Shown here one piece after another: positions 1 to 6,408 of a stretch of 11,266 nt of DNA (the first letter of the stretch is position 1; every line of letters starts with the position of its first letter). Origin of the DNA: Oscillospiraceae bacterium UBA3851. Its GTDB lineage: Bacteria > Bacillota > Clostridia > Oscillospirales > Oscillospiraceae. A program made the position numbers and the translations under genes. The notes under the pieces are model-generated. The model was not told the DNA's origin. It made no database searches and saw only the letters and a list, made by a program, of their open reading frames with translations. The stretch spans positions 9,380 to 20,645 of the forward strand of contig DGHJ01000102.1 of the NCBI GenBank assembly GCA_002392625.1, written 5' to 3'.

Positions 1-47
1 AGGATCTCGCGCGCCATGACGTCAACGATTTCAAGGTATTGTTTCAT
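1..47 (-). CDS. eno: Enolase, N-terminal 15 codons only (runs off left edge)
   Basis: Read on the minus strand from ATG at 47, the fragment encodes MKQYLEIVDVMAREI plus the start of a Leu codon. This matches the well-conserved enolase N-terminus (the stretch before DSRGNPT). Enolase interconverts 2-phosphoglycerate and phosphoenolpyruvate in glycolysis, in the cytoplasm. The start is fixed by a strong Shine-Dalgarno sequence, AGGAGGAC on the minus strand at 61-54, six bases before the ATG. No catalytic residues fall inside the window. The gene diverges from everything to its right. The identity rests on about 15 residues, but the pattern together with the ribosome binding site is distinctive. 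Confidence 0.85.
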   Translation of the reverse strand, partial: MKQYLEIVDVMAREI

Positions 48-87
48 TTGAATGTCCTCCTGTATTATTGTCGGGGTATACGATCAG

Positions 88-116
88 ATTATAACCCATC
101 ACAAAGCAAAAATAAA
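88..116 (-). promoter_or_regulatory. Promoter of eno (sigma-A type)
   Basis: On the minus strand a perfect TATAAT -10 lies at 93-88. A weak -35 (TTTATT) lies at 116-111, separated by 17 bases. Transcription would start near 81, giving a short leader before the eno ribosome binding site at 61-54. The -10 is convincing; the -35 matches only about half the consensus. The presence of this element shows that the plus-strand open frame crossing positions 39-146 is not gene sequence there. Confidence 0.65.
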
Positions 117-357
117 GGGCGGCGTGTGAAAAAATTGCCGTTTTTTATGGGCCGCATTGTTTTTCCCGGAATGATCCAACAAGACGGCATGACCGCGGAC
201 CGGATCTGGGAGGAGGTCGTGTGCGACAGCCTGGGCGACATGGGCGTGTTCGCCGAGGATCTGTCCGCCGTGGCGCCGGAGCTGGCGGAGGTGCTGGACG
301 CCGTGAAGGACGAGACGCGGCGCCAGGGCACCCGGCGGGCGCTGGAGGGCCGCGGGC

Positions 358-388
358 AAAAAAATACCGCTGCCGGAGAGGGCAGCGG
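358..388 (-). terminator. Possible minus-strand Rho-independent terminator
   Basis: A perfect 8-bp GC-rich inverted repeat (CCGCTGCC at 367-374, GGCAGCGG at 381-388) encloses a 6-base loop. Read on the minus strand it is followed by TATTTTTTT (366-358), the shape of an intrinsic terminator. It sits inside the phage remnant and about 240 bases upstream of the eno promoter. It could block minus-strand transcription from entering eno. It may also be coincidence of a GC-rich coding stretch next to an A run. Confidence 0.4.
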
Positions 389-917
389 GAAGATGAGCCT
401 TGTGGCGTTTCCAGACGGAAGACGGTTTGTTGATGTGAATACCGACCAAGAGCTGTTTGACGGGTTGTCGCTGAGCGATCAGATGATGATGGCACGAAAA
501 ATCATCAAGGAACGATTTGCGGGAAAGGTTGTCGGTATTGACAACAAGGCCTTTGTGAATGGAGCAACGGCAGAAGAGTATAACCACCTAAAACGTGGAG
601 GGGATCAACGGGCACACGAAGCCAAAATGCGGGCGTCCACGGAACTTGATAACTTGCTGGATGCCGGAACAAACTTCCGAACCGCACCGGATGGAAGAGA
701 CGGTCATGTCCACAAACGAGCAGTTGGCGACTTCCGATACTTTGATACTGTTTTCAAAGTGGCAGGAGAGTATTACTCCGGGGTGATCAATATCATGCCG
801 GTCAGCAAAGGCCTTTTGCTTAAAGCAGTTACAAAAATAGAAAACATCACACAGGACATCACTGACTCATACGGGGAAAACCCGAAGTTCAGATTCCTGC
901 GTGATGCTTCTATGGAC

Positions 918-980
918 AGTATACCCGATTCCACGCAAAGAAGCAACCCCCAAGATGCGGACGGCCACAAATCCCGCGTG
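918..980 (+). repeat. Duplicated tail motif, copy 1
   Basis: This is a 63-base unit coding for SIPDSTQRSNPQDADGHKSR followed by V, at the end of the LPD3-like segment. It shares 13 of 21 residues with the unit at 1334-1396, including SNPQ and GHK, and long DNA identity around AAGCAACCCCCAA and GGCCACAA. The two copies are 416 bases apart in the same orientation but now in different reading frames. They look like the ends of two related polyprotein modules joined in tandem. Confidence 0.65.
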
Positions 981-1333
981 ACTGAGAGGGAGAATGCCAT
1001 GCCGGCGGCTTGGCGACAGAACGCGGAGCGGATCGAGCAGGAGGGCGAGGATGGCAAGTGGCAGTACCCTGGGATCACCCAGCGGACGGATGCGCTGGAG
1101 CGGGCCGTGAAAGGCGCAAACACGGAGAAAAAGGTGGAGGCAGCCTACCGGAGCCTGCGGCAGCATGACGCTACTATTACGGCTGAAATCGAGGCTGTGC
1201 AGCGGGGCGACGAGCCGGATGGCTCTATATTTGTTTTTGAAAAAACAACGCAGAGCCTACATCTCTACCCGCGGCCACACCACAAAAAGAGGGTGCGCAT
1301 ATCACACGGGCCATCAGCTCTGCGTCTAATAAT

Positions 1334-1396
1334 AGTATAACCGACGTTGCAACGAAAAGCAACCCCCAAAAAGCCAGTGGCCACAAGTTCCGCGTA
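1334..1396 (+). repeat. Duplicated tail motif, copy 2
   Basis: This is the partner of the unit at 918-980. It codes for SITDVATKSNPQKASGHKFR followed by V, in the frame used after the A-run frameshift. A coiled-coil-like segment follows directly (from about 1406). That this copy still reads sensibly in its own frame is the best evidence that the frame after 1241 was once translated. Confidence 0.65.
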
Positions 1397-1691
1397 GGGG
1401 ACAGCATGGAGACGCTGCAGCAGGAGAACGAGGCGCTGCGGGGGCAGGTCAAGGCGTTCCGGAAGGCTTTGCGGGCCACAGAGCGGAAGCTGGCGGACGC
1501 ATGGGAGAGCCGGGACAACTGGAAGAACAAGGCCACCTTCTCGCCGGAGCGGGTGGGCCGGGAGCTCATCCGCGCCTACGACGGCTCCGTGAGCGAGAGC
1601 GAGATCCACGACGATGTGAAGAGGCTGACCGACTACGCGGCAAGGAAGGACGGCGCTGCGGTGGACGTGGCCGTTTGTGTTTATCCCGGTT

Positions 1692-1719
1692 CTATGCGCT
1701 GAGCCCGCACTCATATACT
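1692..1719 (+). promoter_or_regulatory. Candidate sigma-E-like promoter for the M23/M50 operon
   Basis: CATATACT at 1712-1719 matches the Bacillus sigma-E -10 consensus (CATACAnT) at every fixed position but one. A weak -35-like stretch (CTATGCG, 1692-1698) lies 13 bases upstream. Read as a sigma-A site, TATACT (1714-1719) is also a good -10, but no -35 fits at 16-18 bases. The mother-cell sporulation sigma would suit a SpoIVFA/SpoIVFB-like pair. This is inference from one good hexamer-scale match. Confidence 0.35.
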
Positions 1720-1752
1720 GGGAGCAAACGATGGGACAAGGGGTGCGTGGGC

Positions 1753-2685
1753 ATGGCGAATATACAGCGCAGCAGACAGTACGGCAGGCACTTGAGCGGA
1801 TCGAGCCGGAGACGGCAGGCCGAGGGCCGCCGCGTGGAGACGGTCAGGGCCACAGGCAAATCGAACGCCGGCGCCCGGACGCAGGAGCGATCTCTGGCGC
1901 GGGGTGAAAAACGGAGGATGCGGCAGATGGCAGTCAGCGCTGTGATCCTGGTGCTGGTGGTGACGGTGAAGCTGGCCTTTCCGGACGTGATGGAGAAATA
2001 TCGCCAGCAGGCGCTGAAGCTGTTGGGGGAGAATACCGATTTCGTGGCCGCCTTCTCCGCGGTGGGGCGGGCGGTCTCGTCCGAGGGAAACGTGGGCGAC
2101 GCGCTGAACGACGCGTACGTGGCGGTATTCGGCCCGCAGCCTGTGACGCAGAAGGACCCCGCCGACAACCCGGAGAAGCAGGAGGACGGCGATACGACGG
2201 AGACGGAGGATCCTATCCAGAAGACGGAGGAGGGCCGGGTGATCTATACGCCGGACAATACGCCGGAAAACGTCTGCCTGACCCAGCAGCTCCTGGGCTT
2301 TTCCTACGCGCCGCCGGTGGACGGGACCCTCACCAGCGGCTTTGGGTATCGTGAGCATCCCATCCTGGAGGGGGAGCGGTTCCACTACGGCGTGGACCTG
2401 GGCGCGGACAGCGGCGCGGTGATCCGGGCCTTTGCCGCCGGCACCGTGACGGTGGTGGCGGAGGCCTCGGAGCTGGGAAAATACGTGATCGTCAGCCACC
2501 CCGGCGGGTTTTCCACACTGTATGCCCACTGCAGCGCCATCACCGCATCCTCCGGGCAGCAGGTGGCCATGGGCGATCCCATTGCCGAGGTGGGGGATAC
2601 CGGGATGACCACGGGACCCCACCTCCACTTTGAGCTGATGCGCGGCAGCACGTATCTGGACCCTGTGTACTATGCGCTGGGGTAA
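1753..2685 (+). CDS. Membrane-anchored M23 (LytM) peptidase, SpoIVFA-like
   Basis: The product is 310 residues. It has a basic, Arg-rich cytoplasmic N-terminus (1-57), one membrane segment (about 58-76), an acidic low-complexity linker (about 132-162) and a C-terminal M23/LytM domain (about 185-308). The zinc and catalytic pattern is complete: H211-xxx-D215 (FHYGVD), YAH at 257-259 and HLH at 290-292. An active cell-wall endopeptidase is therefore possible. The layout (cytoplasmic tail, one membrane span, external LytM domain, directly before an M50 protease) is that of SpoIVFA, which in Bacillus holds and inhibits SpoIVFB in the forespore outer membrane. The start at 1753 is chosen for AAGGGG at 1738-1743; the open frame extends upstream to 1501 but there reads as a shadow of the phage fragment. 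The stop overlaps the next gene by 14 bases, suggesting coupled translation. The family is certain; the sporulation role is inferred from architecture and neighbour. Confidence 0.85.
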   Translation: MANIQRSRQYGRHLSGSSRRRQAEGRRVETVRATGKSNAGARTQERSLARGEKRRMRQMAVSAVILVLVVTVKLAFPDVMEKYRQQALKLLGENTDFVAAFSAVGRAVSSEGNVGDALNDAYVAVFGPQPVTQKDPADNPEKQEDGDTTETEDPIQKTEEGRVIYTPDNTPENVCLTQQLLGFSYAPPVDGTLTSGFGYREHPILEGERFHYGVDLGADSGAVIRAFAAGTVTVVAEASELGKYVIVSHPGGFSTLYAHCSAITASSGQQVAMGDPIAEVGDTGMTTGPHLHFELMRGSTYLDPVYYALG

Positions 2686-3289
2686 GGGTCCGGAGGTCGT
2701 CGTATCACCGCTGGCGCCTGTGGTGATGGCGGCGTTCGTGATGCTGTCGTCTCCTGTGCTGCTGGCGGCGCTGCTGGCCGCTGCCGTGCTCCACGAGTGG
2801 GGACACTGGGCGACGCTGCGTCATTTCGGCGGCCGCGTCACGCGGCTGTTCATTTCGCCCTTTGGGGCGGAAATGACCGTTGCGGATACCGCCTGCCTCT
2901 CCTACGGCGCGGAGCTGCTGGTGACCCTGGCCGGTCCGGCGGTGAACCTGCTGCTGGCGGTGGCGCTGGCCTTTGTCGGCAGATACTGGGAGATGGCCTA
3001 TCTGTTCGCCGGAGCGCAGCTGGTGCTGGGCCTTTTCAACCTGATCCCCGCGGGGCCTCTGGACGGGGGCCGGGCGCTGTGGCTGGTGACGGCGTGGCTG
3101 ACCGAGCCGTTCACCGCCGACAGAGTGACGGCATCTGTCGGCCTGGCCGCGGCGGCGGCGCTGCTGCTTGGCGGCCTGGCGCTGATGGGGCAGAGCGGAG
3201 GCAGTCCCTTCCTGCTGATGGGCGCGGTGGGACTGCTGGTGTCGGCTGTGCGTGAAAAAGGTCTTGTCAAATTCCCCCGTGCAAGGTAA
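2672..3289 (+). CDS. Site-2 protease, M50 family (SpoIVFB-like)
   Basis: This is a 205-residue polytopic membrane protein that should cut substrates inside the membrane. HEWGH at 41-45 is the HExxH zinc site within an early membrane helix. NLIPAGPLDGG at 123-133 supplies the third ligand, D131. Hydrophobic segments lie at about 14-40, 82-103, 107-125, 154-172 and 178-193. No PDZ or CBS domain is present, so it is the minimal form seen in SpoIVFB, which releases pro-sigma-K in Bacillus. Its ATG lies inside the last codons of the M23 gene (14-base overlap), so translation is likely coupled, and the two products plausibly act as regulator and protease. Whether the substrate here is a sigma factor cannot be seen in the window; other M50 roles, such as anti-sigma cleavage, remain possible. 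Confidence 0.88.
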   Translation: MRWGKGPEVVVSPLAPVVMAAFVMLSSPVLLAALLAAAVLHEWGHWATLRHFGGRVTRLFISPFGAEMTVADTACLSYGAELLVTLAGPAVNLLLAVALAFVGRYWEMAYLFAGAQLVLGLFNLIPAGPLDGGRALWLVTAWLTEPFTADRVTASVGLAAAAALLLGGLALMGQSGGSPFLLMGAVGLLVSAVREKGLVKFPRAR

Positions 3290-3328
3290 AATACTGTGTC
3301 AAGCTATTTACCGACAGGAGAATCTGAC

Positions 3329-5161
3329 GTGGATAAGAGACTGGAACGCATTTTGCCCCGTGTACAGAAACCGGCGCGCTACGTGGGCGGTGAATATAAC
3401 GCGGTGATGAAGGACAAGACGGATGTGGATACCCGCATTGCCTTCTGCTTCCCGGACACCTACGAGATCGGCATGTCCAACCTGGGCATGCGCATCCTCT
3501 ACGGCGTCATGAACGAGATCCCCGGTGTGTGGTGTGAGCGCGTGTTCGCCCCCTGGGGCGATATGGAGCAGGAAATGCGCCGGGCGGGAATGCCGCTTTT
3601 CGCTCTGGAGTCCGGGGACCCCATCACGGATTTTGACATCGTGGCCTTTTCAGTGGGCTACGAGATGGCCTTTCCCGCCATCCTCAACATGCTGGATCTG
3701 GCGGGCATCCCCATCCACAGCGCGGAGCGCGCCGCACTGACGCCGCTGGTCATCGCCGGAGGCACGGCCATGTACAATGCCGAGCCCATCGCCGACTTCA
3801 TCGACATCGTGTCCCTGGGCGAGGGAGAGGAGGTTACCGTAGAGCTGGTTGGGCTATACCGCCAGGCTCGCCGGGAGGGCTGGACCAAGGCGGAGCTGCT
3901 GCGCCGCGCCGCCCAACTGCCCGGCCTCTACGTGCCCAGCCTGTATGATGTGACTTACAACGAGGACGGCACCGTAGCCGCCATTACGCCTCTGGAGGGC
4001 GCCCCGGCCGTCGTCACAAAGCGCATTGTGACGGATATGGACAAGTCCTATTTTCCTGTGAAAACCATCGTGCCCTCCACGGAGATCGTCCAGGACCGTG
4101 TGATGCTGGAGCTGTTTCGTGGCTGCATCCGGGGCTGCCGCTTCTGCCAGGCGGGATACGTCTACCGCCCGGTGCGAAATCGCAGCCGGGAGCTGTGTGC
4201 CCAGTATGGCGTGGCGTCATGCAACGACTCCGGCTATCAAGAGGTGACGCTGTCCTCCCTCAGCACCAGCGACTATCCGCCTCTGACGGAGCTGTGCGAC
4301 GAGCTGGAGGAGTTCTGCACCCAGCGCCACGTGAATTTGTCTTTGCCGTCCCTGCGGGCGGACAACTTTTCCATGAATCTGATGCAGCGCCTGGCCCGTG
4401 GCCGCAAGACCGGGCTGACCTTTGCCCCGGAGGCGGGGACCCAGCGGCTGCGGGACGTGATCAACAAGAACGTGACGCTGGAGGAGCTGCTGCGCTCCTG
4501 CCACACGGCCTTTGCCGGGGGCTACAACGCGGTGAAGCTCTACTTCATGCTGGGCCTGCCCACAGAGACCGACGAGGACGTGCTGGGCATCGCCGATATC
4601 GCCGCACGCGTCATGCACGAGTGGCGCGAGGCCGCCCCCAACAAGAACCGCGGCGTCCGCATCACTGTGTCCACCTCCTGGTTCGTGCCCAAGCCCCACA
4701 CGGCTTTTCAGTGGGAGCCGCAGATCACACGGGAGGAGTACGAGCGCCGCGTCAAGCTGCTGCGTGAGGCCATTAACACAAAGACCGTGACCTACAACTG
4801 GCACGACAGCGCCACCAGCGTCATTGAGGCGGTGCTGGCGCGGGGCGACCGGAAGCTGTGCAAAGTGTTGGAAACCGTATGGCGTAAAGGGGCAACACTT
4901 GACGCCTGGGAGGAGTATTTTTCCTTTGACCGCTGGCAGGAGGCCTTTGCCGAATGCGGCGTGGATCCGGCCTTTTACGCCAACCGCCGCCGGGAAAAGG
5001 ATGAGCTGATGCCCTGGAGCATGATCTCCAGCGGCGTGACGGAGGCCTATCTGTGGCGGGAGAACGAGCGTGCCCGGCAGGGAATCACCACGCCCGATTG
5101 CCGCACCCAGTGCAACGGCTGCGGGGCCAACCGTCTGGTAGGGGGTAAGTGCGATGTCTAA
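3329..5161 (+). CDS. TIGR03960-family B12-binding-type radical SAM protein
   Basis: The product is 610 residues, counted from GTG at 3329. That start is preferred over GTG at 3296 because AGGAG lies at 3316-3320 and the resulting N-terminus (MDKRLERILPRVQKPARYVG) is family-typical. An N-terminal Rossmann-like B12-binding-type region (about 30-165) precedes a radical SAM domain. The domain carries C266-xxx-C270-xx-C273 (GCIRGCRFCQAG), which should bind the 4Fe-4S cluster that cleaves S-adenosylmethionine. A second Cys group ends the protein: C591, C595, C598 and C608. The reaction is not known to me. The gene is nearly always seen with the DUF2344 gene that follows; here they overlap by 8 bases. 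It lies 39 bases after the M50 gene, apparently in the same operon. An oxygen-sensitive enzyme of this kind fits an anaerobe. Family assignment is strong; function is open. Confidence 0.9.
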   Translation: MDKRLERILPRVQKPARYVGGEYNAVMKDKTDVDTRIAFCFPDTYEIGMSNLGMRILYGVMNEIPGVWCERVFAPWGDMEQEMRRAGMPLFALESGDPITDFDIVAFSVGYEMAFPAILNMLDLAGIPIHSAERAALTPLVIAGGTAMYNAEPIADFIDIVSLGEGEEVTVELVGLYRQARREGWTKAELLRRAAQLPGLYVPSLYDVTYNEDGTVAAITPLEGAPAVVTKRIVTDMDKSYFPVKTIVPSTEIVQDRVMLELFRGCIRGCRFCQAGYVYRPVRNRSRELCAQYGVASCNDSGYQEVTLSSLSTSDYPPLTELCDELEEFCTQRHVNLSLPSLRADNFSMNLMQRLARGRKTGLTFAPEAGTQRLRDVINKNVTLEELLRSCHTAFAGGYNAVKLYFMLGLPTETDEDVLGIADIAARVMHEWREAAPNKNRGVRITVSTSWFVPKPHTAFQWEPQITREEYERRVKLLREAINTKTVTYNWHDSATSVIEAVLARGDRKLCKVLETVWRKGATLDAWEEYFSFDRWQEAFAECGVDPAFYANRRREKDELMPWSMISSGVTEAYLWRENERARQGITTPDCRTQCNGCGANRLVGGKCDV

Positions 5162-5816
5162 GCTGCGACTGCTGTTTGTGAAGGAGGCCCAGGCCTCCTA
5201 CATCTCCCATCTGGATCTGATCCGCACCTTCCAGCGGGCCTTTCCCCGCACGGAGCTGGATATCAAGCATACCCAGGGCTACCATCCCCATCCCATCATG
5301 TCCATCGTCCTGCCCCTGCCGGTGGGCCAGTCCAGCGACTGTGAGCTGCTGGACTTCGAGGTGGTGCAGGATACCGACGGCGCCGGGATCGCCGAGAGGC
5401 TGAACACCGGCATGCCCATGGGACTCCGGGTGCTGGATTGCTATCCGGCCACCCGTCCCATTCGGGAGTTGGCATATCTCCGGGCGGAGATGGAGCTGGA
5501 ATATGACGGCGGCGTGCCGGCCGGAGCGTTGGACGATCTGCATCTGCTGTTGGCCCGGCCGGAGCTGGTGATCCAGAAGCGCACCAAGCGCAAGGACCTG
5601 GCCGACGTGGACATTGCCCCCATGCTCCGCAGCGTGACGCTGACAGAGGGGGAGGGCATTGTCTGTGCTGACGTGACGGTACAGGCCCAGAACCCCGGCC
5701 TCAACCCCCAGCTGCTGGGCAAGGCCATCGAAACGTATCTGCCGGAGCTGGCGCCGGATTTCATCCGGGTGCGCCGAAAGGCGATCCTGGACGCCGAAGG
5801 CCGGGATTTTCGCTGA
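5154..5816 (+). CDS. TIGR03936 / DUF2344 protein, partner of radical SAM protein
   Basis: This is a soluble protein of 220 residues. Its family marks include an N-terminal SHLDLIR (18-24) and TQGYHPHP (40-47), as in DUF2344 proteins, which occur either fused to or directly after TIGR03960 radical SAM proteins. Here it is a separate gene whose ATG lies within the end of the radical SAM gene (8-base overlap), so the two are probably made in equal amounts and work together. No catalytic residues can be named and the substrate is unknown. In many Clostridia the next gene is a ribonuclease E/G and then rplU; here a new promoter and rplS follow instead. No clear terminator is visible after the stop. 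Confidence 0.88.
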   Translation: MSKLRLLFVKEAQASYISHLDLIRTFQRAFPRTELDIKHTQGYHPHPIMSIVLPLPVGQSSDCELLDFEVVQDTDGAGIAERLNTGMPMGLRVLDCYPATRPIRELAYLRAEMELEYDGGVPAGALDDLHLLLARPELVIQKRTKRKDLADVDIAPMLRSVTLTEGEGIVCADVTVQAQNPGLNPQLLGKAIETYLPELAPDFIRVRRKAILDAEGRDFR

Positions 5817-5833
5817 AAAAATGAAAATAATGC

Positions 5834-5862
5834 TTGCATTTCCCCAAAAGTTATGGTAATCT
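5834..5862 (+). promoter_or_regulatory. Promoter of rplS
   Basis: TTGCAT (5834-5839) and TAATCT (5857-5862) are separated by 17 bases, with a TGG extension directly before the -10 (5854-5856). An AT-rich stretch precedes the -35. Transcription would start near 5869, giving a leader of about 90 bases. The -35 and extended -10 are good; the -10 itself is modest. Confidence 0.55.
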
Positions 5863-5879
5863 ATTCGGGCATGAAAAAG

Positions 5880-5923
5880 GGCGGTCCTCTGTCGCCGGCG
5901 CGAAAGTGTGCCATTGAGATGGC
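5880..5923 (+). promoter_or_regulatory. Structured rplS leader, possible L19 autoregulatory element
   Basis: Three short hairpins are packed in the leader. The first, 5880-5896, is a 6-bp stem including two G-U pairs. The second, 5897-5912, pairs GGCGCG with TGTGCC around AAAG. The third, 5910-5923, pairs GCCAT with ATGGC around TGAG. The second and third share bases 5910-5912, so they cannot both form fully. Firmicute rplS genes are known to carry an L19 leader RNA (an Rfam family). I cannot confirm that this matches its consensus. Confidence 0.4.
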
Positions 5924-5957
5924 GGCATGAACACCTATAAATCAGGAGGAAAGTTCC

Positions 5958-6299
5958 ATGGATCTCATCAAGGCATTGAATGAAAAGCAGCTGCAGGCCG
6001 AAGTGCCTCAGGTGGAAGTCGGTGACACCGTGCGTGTCCACGTGAAGGTCAAGGAAGGCTCCCGTGAGCGTATCCAGGTCTTTGAGGGCATCGTGATCGC
6101 CAAGAAGCACGGCGGCATCGAGGAGACCATCACCGTCCGCCGCATTTCTTACGGCGTCGGCGTGGAGAAGGTTTTCCCCATCCACTCTCCGTCCATCGCC
6201 ACCATCGAGACGGTGCGTCACGGCTTTGTCCGCCGTGCCAAGCTGTATTACCTGCGTGACCGCGTCGGTAAGGCCGCCAAGGTGCGCGAGAAGCTGTAA
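5958..6299 (+). CDS. rplS: Ribosomal protein bL19
   Basis: The product is 113 residues, the usual size for bL19, which sits at the 30S-50S interface and helps form the B8 intersubunit bridge. The sequence is typical throughout: PQVEVGDTVRVHVKVKEGSR near the N-terminus, RIQVFEGIVIA, ETITVRRISYGVGVEKVFP, and a basic C-terminus (VRRAKLYYLRDRVGKAA). The start is set by AGGAGG at 5944-5949, eight bases ahead. Codon use is strongly biased, as expected for a highly expressed gene. In many Firmicutes rplS ends an rpsP-rimM-trmD operon; here it stands alone with its own promoter and a strong terminator, followed by rbgA. Confidence 0.97.
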   Translation: MDLIKALNEKQLQAEVPQVEVGDTVRVHVKVKEGSRERIQVFEGIVIAKKHGGIEETITVRRISYGVGVEKVFPIHSPSIATIETVRHGFVRRAKLYYLRDRVGKAAKVREKL

Positions 6300-6316
6300 G
6301 CTATCGAGCCGATCCG

Positions 6317-6345
6317 AAAACAGCCCACATTTGTGGGCTGTTTTT
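6317..6345 (+). terminator. Rho-independent terminator after rplS
   Basis: CAGCCCAC (6321-6328) pairs with GTGGGCTG (6333-6340) around a four-base loop. Flanking A and T runs extend the stem and supply the T tract (6341-6345). It begins 18 bases after the rplS stop, so most rplS transcripts should end here. The A run upstream also makes it weakly bidirectional. Confidence 0.92.
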
Positions 6346-6347
6346 AC

Positions 6348-6376
6348 TTTTCAAGCGGGAAAAAATATGGTACAAT
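6348..6376 (+). promoter_or_regulatory. Promoter of the rbgA-rnhB-yraN operon
   Basis: TTTTCA (6348-6353) and TACAAT (6371-6376) are spaced by 17 bases, with TGG (6368-6370) forming an extended -10. Transcription would start near 6383, about 25 bases before the rbgA start. The promoter lies directly behind the rplS terminator, separating the two units. Confidence 0.7.
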
Positions 6377-6408
6377 CAATCAGTTAAATAATTAAGTAGG
6401 TGAATGCT

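Larger units (their letters stand above)
147..1702 (+). pseudogene. Fragment of prophage large polyprotein with LPD3-like domain, frameshifted
   Basis: I read this as the C-terminal part of a phage-type large polyvalent protein, truncated at its N-terminus. The frame from 147 runs to a stop ending at 1340. It contains a linker (KNTAAGEGSGK, about 361-393) and then an LPD3-like segment at about 411-900, whose marks are VDVNTDQELFDGLS, ARKIIKERF and KMRASTELDNLL. LPD3 is described as a RelE/barnase-like nuclease-fold domain of phage polyproteins; activity here is unknown. From about 1241 the homology continues in another frame (NNAEPTSLPAATPQ, GAHITRAISSASNNSI) to TGA at 1700-1702, ending in a coiled-coil-like segment (METLQQENEALRGQ). 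One base missing from the A run 1240-1245 explains the switch. No good ribosome binding site precedes 147, 171 or 189, and the open frame upstream of 147 overlaps the eno promoter. No capsid or terminase genes are near. Domain naming is from memory of the family, so moderately sure; the decay is clearer than the function. Confidence 0.6.

Noticed and set aside
39..146. Upstream part of the open frame that runs to 1340, starting at ATG 39
   Set aside because: It lies over the eno ribosome binding site and promoter on the other strand, has no ribosome binding site of its own, and its residues do not resemble the downstream phage-like protein.
1240..1246. AAAAAAC as a classical -1 programmed frameshift heptamer
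   Set aside because: The zero-frame codons are GAA AAA ACA, so the heptamer is not in the nnA AAA AAC phase, and no following pseudoknot is evident; simple slippage or decay is likelier.
1501..1752. N-terminal extension of the M23 peptidase frame
   Set aside because: The translation is a Gly/Arg-rich shadow of the phage fragment in another frame; the ATG at 1753 has a ribosome binding site and gives a normal cytoplasmic tail plus membrane segment.
1711..2628. Minus-strand open frame of 305 codons
   Set aside because: It is antisense to the M23 peptidase and has no motif or ribosome binding site.
3296..3328. Earlier GTG start for the radical SAM gene
   Set aside because: GTG at 3329 has AGGAG eight bases ahead and the family-typical N-terminus; the extra eleven residues are not typical.
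5085..6221. Minus-strand open frame of 378 codons
   Set aside because: It is antisense to the DUF2344 gene, the rplS leader and rplS, has no recognisable domain, and is expected from high GC third positions.
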